A DNA stretch of 8,714 nt from Pseudomonadota bacterium (GTDB lineage: Bacteria; Pseudomonadota; Alphaproteobacteria; Rs-D84). Each line of letters starts with the position of its first letter. The stretch's first letter is position 1. The notes beneath the pieces are model-generated. The model saw only the letters and a program-made list of their open reading frames with translations. It was not told where the DNA came from and made no database searches. The stretch is from contig JAEXCU010000016.1 in the NCBI GenBank assembly GCA_023402015.1, forward strand, positions 1 through 8,714, read 5' to 3'. The position numbers and the translations under genes are program-made. Of this stretch, positions 6,591 to 8,714 are shown piece after piece.

Positions 6591-7691
6591 TCATTCACCA
6601 ATGATTTTATTATATAATTTTATTGTATCGCGAACCATTCGCGCGGCAGTGTAGCGGTCCAGATAACGCGCGTACGCCCGCACGCCCAATTTTGTGCGCA
6701 GGCGACGTTCGGTTATAACACGTTGCATTTGCGCGGCATATTCCGCGGCATCCAGAAATCTGTTATTATCCGATTTTGCATACAATGCGGCATCACCAAA
6801 CATTTCAACCAACCCAACCGCATCCGTGGAAACAATTGGTAAATTGTATGCCAATGCCTCTATCCCGGCAAAGGAACAGGCCTCGGAAAACGATGCGAAC
6901 AATGCACAATCCGCCATTTCATAATACCCGGCAATTTCATCCGCATTATCCAACAGGCCGATTATTTTTATTGGCAAATCAGAAATTTCAGCCTTAAATT
7001 TTTCACTTAATTCGCCGCCACCGATTACCATTACTTCTATGTCATGGCGCGCCGCAACCATTTTTATTGCCGGCACAATTCTGCTCAGTCCCTTGTGCGC
7101 GGCCAATCCATTTGCAAATATGAATCTGAAAACACCGTCATTTGGTTTTTTACCTGTAATTTTCGGTTTAGCGATTCCATTGTAAATAACGCTGAACGGG
7201 CGCGAATTTTTTACCAGATTTAAATATTCCCGGCCCGAATCACAGACCAGTATAATATGGTCCATGTTATAAAATGGACTGACCGGTGGCAATGGCGATG
7301 GCGGGACAGCAAAATGTGGCAGACAATGCAACACACCAATTGTGCGGCAATAAACCTGATTGCGAATCATGTATGCCAACGATTCGCATCCCAAACAGTT
7401 GCTTTTGACAATTATGTTTTGCATACCGGAAATGCGCGGGCCCAACATTGCCAAAACCGCCGCATTTAACGTATGTTCGGGGAAACCCGCCGGAACATAC
7501 ACCGACACGGTGGTATCATCAGATGTTATTTTTATATCACGGTATTGGGGCGAACGAAAAAATATAACACGCAGTGTATGAATATTTATCGGCATATGCC
7601 CGGCCAGAATATCCATATATCGCGCGATGCCCGTTTGAAAACGGGCATCACGACTGTCCAGTTCAATGATATTTATTGTACGCGTGGTCAT
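6591..7691 (-). CDS. GT4-type glycosyltransferase (GT-B fold)
   Basis: A 366-residue cytoplasmic glycosyltransferase that would transfer a sugar from a nucleotide donor to an acceptor that cannot be named here. The C-terminal donor-binding half is typical of glycosyltransferase group 1: FIFANGLAAHKG (190-201), VMVIGGG (220-226), then the EX7E motif E270-E278 in SEACSFAGIEAL, followed by LPIVSTDAVGLVEMFGD (284-300). The N-terminal half is more divergent and has a HCLPH segment (122-126) and several Cys. There is no signal peptide or membrane helix. Its ATG is 8 bases after the stop of the Cys-rich secreted protein, and AAATTTTC offers no good ribosome site, so translation probably depends on the upstream gene. 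It ends one base from the convergent kinase stop codon. Family call is secure; sugar and acceptor are unknown. Confidence 0.9.
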   Translation of the reverse strand: MTTRTINIIELDSRDARFQTGIARYMDILAGHMPINIHTLRVIFFRSPQYRDIKITSDDTTVSVYVPAGFPEHTLNAAVLAMLGPRISGMQNIIVKSNCLGCESLAYMIRNQVYCRTIGVLHCLPHFAVPPSPLPPVSPFYNMDHIILVCDSGREYLNLVKNSRPFSVIYNGIAKPKITGKKPNDGVFRFIFANGLAAHKGLSRIVPAIKMVAARHDIEVMVIGGGELSEKFKAEISDLPIKIIGLLDNADEIAGYYEMADCALFASFSEACSFAGIEALAYNLPIVSTDAVGLVEMFGDAALYAKSDNNRFLDAAEYAAQMQRVITERRLRTKLGVRAYARYLDRYTAARMVRDTIKLYNKIIGE

Positions 7692-7699
7692 GAAAATTT

Positions 7700-8584
7700 T
7701 TATTTGTTATATGGACATGCAGTGGATACGCTGAACTGAAATGTACCACTGTTATCGCGACCGGAACCTGTTAATTCACCACCGGATGGATACGCCGTAC
7801 ATGAATCAATTCCATATGAATTCTGATCGGCCACCCAATAAAAACCATCCGCGCTGTTTCCACCACCGACCACTGAACCGACGGTATTGATATTGCCATT
7901 TGCATCCACTGTGATACCAGAACATGCCGCGCAACATCCTTGATAAAGACTGGACAGTTCGTCCAGACTGCTTTGATTTTGAATGCCCAATGCACCGACT
8001 TTGTAATAACCACTGGCACACCCGACAAATTCAAATATCGTGGCAGAAACGCCGCCACTGGCCCCCACCACATCGTATTGGCAATCGTTTGTCGGGACGC
8101 ATGTACCACTGCCACTGGTCAGACAGCAACCTGCCTGGATAAACGGTTCCGGTGAATAACAATAAATAGTTTCGTTTTCGCACCGTCCGGTTGTTGTTGG
8201 ATCTGTCGCACCCAGACGACAAAACTCATTAATACCAATATATTCTGCCCCGGGCGTGGTGGAAGGAGTCATAACACATGGGTTTTGATATTTGCCAATC
8301 AACGCATGGTTCGCACCTGAACCGACATACGTGGTTGCACCGCTGCCGCAATTATATTGCTGGTAATAATAATTGCCAGATTGAGATAATTGTTCACCAC
8401 TGACCTTAACACATCCGGATGGAAACGTTGAACTGGGCTGGCCCGCCATTACACACGCCGTTGGTGTTTCAGTGGGCGTTGTTGGTGTTGTCGTCGGTGT
8501 ATCCGTTGCACGCGCACCGCCGGGAATCAACATACCTGTCATTGAAACCAGCGTTCCAAAAAATCTGATAAATTTGCGTTGCAT
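7700..8584 (-). CDS. Secreted cysteine-rich protein of unknown function
   Basis: I do not recognise this 294-residue protein. It starts with a clear Sec signal peptide (MQRKFIRFF, hydrophobic stretch, GGARA with cleavage after A26). Residues 27-42 are a Thr/Pro linker with TPTTTP-like units. The mature part is rich in Gly, Ser, Thr and Tyr and holds 17 Cys, including two CC pairs in similar settings (AGCC and QGCC), which suggests a disulfide-stabilised extracellular domain, perhaps two related halves. There is no membrane anchor or obvious cell-wall sorting signal, and few charged residues. An AGGGGG ribosome site (8591-8596) lies 6 bases before the ATG. It is first in an operon with the glycosyltransferase, so its Thr-rich linker is a conceivable glycosylation target. 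The repeat copies lie in its upstream region. A real, exported gene is near certain; function is open. Confidence 0.85.
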   Translation of the reverse strand: MQRKFIRFFGTLVSMTGMLIPGGARATDTPTTTPTTPTETPTACVMAGQPSSTFPSGCVKVSGEQLSQSGNYYYQQYNCGSGATTYVGSGANHALIGKYQNPCVMTPSTTPGAEYIGINEFCRLGATDPTTTGRCENETIYCYSPEPFIQAGCCLTSGSGTCVPTNDCQYDVVGASGGVSATIFEFVGCASGYYKVGALGIQNQSSLDELSSLYQGCCAACSGITVDANGNINTVGSVVGGGNSADGFYWVADQNSYGIDSCTAYPSGGELTGSGRDNSGTFQFSVSTACPYNK

Positions 8585-8611
8585 AAATTTCCCCCTGTTG
8601 TATTAAAACGG

Positions 8612-8694
8612 CCGTTTGGATTAGGCGGAAAATCAAAAATAAAACATGCAGGAATCAGGGATTTTTCCATAGAAAAAATACCTAATCCAAACGG
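8612..8694 (+). repeat. 83-base inverted-end repeat, copy 2
   Basis: The unit is bounded by perfect 14-base inverted repeats, CCGTTTGGATTAGG (8612-8625) and CCTAATCCAAACGG (8681-8694). With the neighbouring AAACGG (8606-8611) and CCGTTT (8695-8700), the inverted repeat extends to 20 bases per arm. The interior keeps CAGGAATCAGGG (8649-8660) and an A6 tract (8673-8678) at the same spacing as the copy in the Fic leader. It lies within about 110 bases upstream of the secreted-protein start codon, in the orientation opposite to that gene, whereas copy 1 runs with its gene. Confidence 0.65.
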
Positions 8695-8708
8695 CCGTTT
8701 GGATTAGG
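8681..8708. terminator. 28-base perfect palindrome at a repeat junction; minus-strand terminator candidate
   Basis: The junction of copies 2 and 3 reads CCTAATCCAAACGG immediately followed by CCGTTTGGATTAGG, a perfect palindrome. Read on the minus strand it is followed by TATTTTTTC, so it could act as a Rho-independent terminator for a leftward gene beyond the right edge, insulating the secreted-protein operon. The 14-pair arms have no unpaired loop, so in RNA the central bases would open. Confidence 0.5.
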
Positions 8709-8714
8709 CATGTA
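8695..8714 (+). repeat. Start of a third repeat copy, cut by the window edge
   Basis: The first 15 bases, CCGTTTGGATTAGGC, are identical to the start of copy 2 and directly abut its end. The following ATGTA differs. This suggests a head-to-tail tandem, but only 20 bases are visible. Confidence 0.4.

Noticed and set aside
8681..8708. Possible integron attC site
   Set aside because: The arms do not fit the RYYYAAC/GTTRRRY core sites, and no cassette organisation is visible.
8606..8714. Possible CRISPR array from the recurring AAACGGCCGTTTGGATTAGG
   Set aside because: The intervening sequence is about 62 bases and shares blocks with the copy at 4811-4894, so it is part of the repeat, not a unique spacer. 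No cas genes are present.

Overview
The window carries seven protein genes in four blocks and reads as bacterial DNA of medium G+C with the standard genetic code. A pyruvate:ferredoxin oxidoreductase points to anaerobic or microaerophilic metabolism. Sec-type signal peptides, a periplasmic-type S41 protease and a secreted Cys-rich protein suggest a Gram-negative cell. My best guess is an uncultured, host-associated, possibly alphaproteobacterial anaerobe. That placement is inference, since no rRNA or other marker gene is present.

Left block (1-3119): a large pyruvate:ferredoxin (flavodoxin) oxidoreductase gene runs leftward off the window edge, with 815 codons visible. It diverges from a 175-residue gene whose product looks like a shortened, divergent ClpP-fold protein. 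Each has a recognisable sigma70-type promoter in the 145-base gap. The ClpP-like gene then converges with a C-terminal processing protease (ctpA, leftward, 3152-4627), and a symmetrical bidirectional terminator lies between them.

Middle block (4628-6589): an intergenic region of about 300 bases holds a good promoter and a structured leader for a rightward two-gene operon. The first gene is a Fic-domain protein whose catalytic His is replaced by Gln. The second, one base downstream, is an APH/choline-kinase-like phosphotransferase with its catalytic residues intact. The Fic leader contains an 84-base repeat with inverted ends and can be drawn in two mutually exclusive folds.

Right block (6591-8584): a leftward pair encodes a secreted, Thr/Pro-linkered, 17-cysteine protein of unknown function, followed after 8 bases by a GT4-type glycosyltransferase. 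The glycosyltransferase ends one base from the kinase stop codon, so the two operons converge with no room for a terminator.

Right edge (8585-8714): a second, full 83-base copy of the same repeat family lies here, and a third copy begins directly after it and runs off the window. The junction of the last two copies is a 28-base perfect palindrome. The most unusual items are this repeat family, the switch-like Fic leader, the His-less Fic gene paired with a kinase, and the ClpP-fold protein lacking a handle region.
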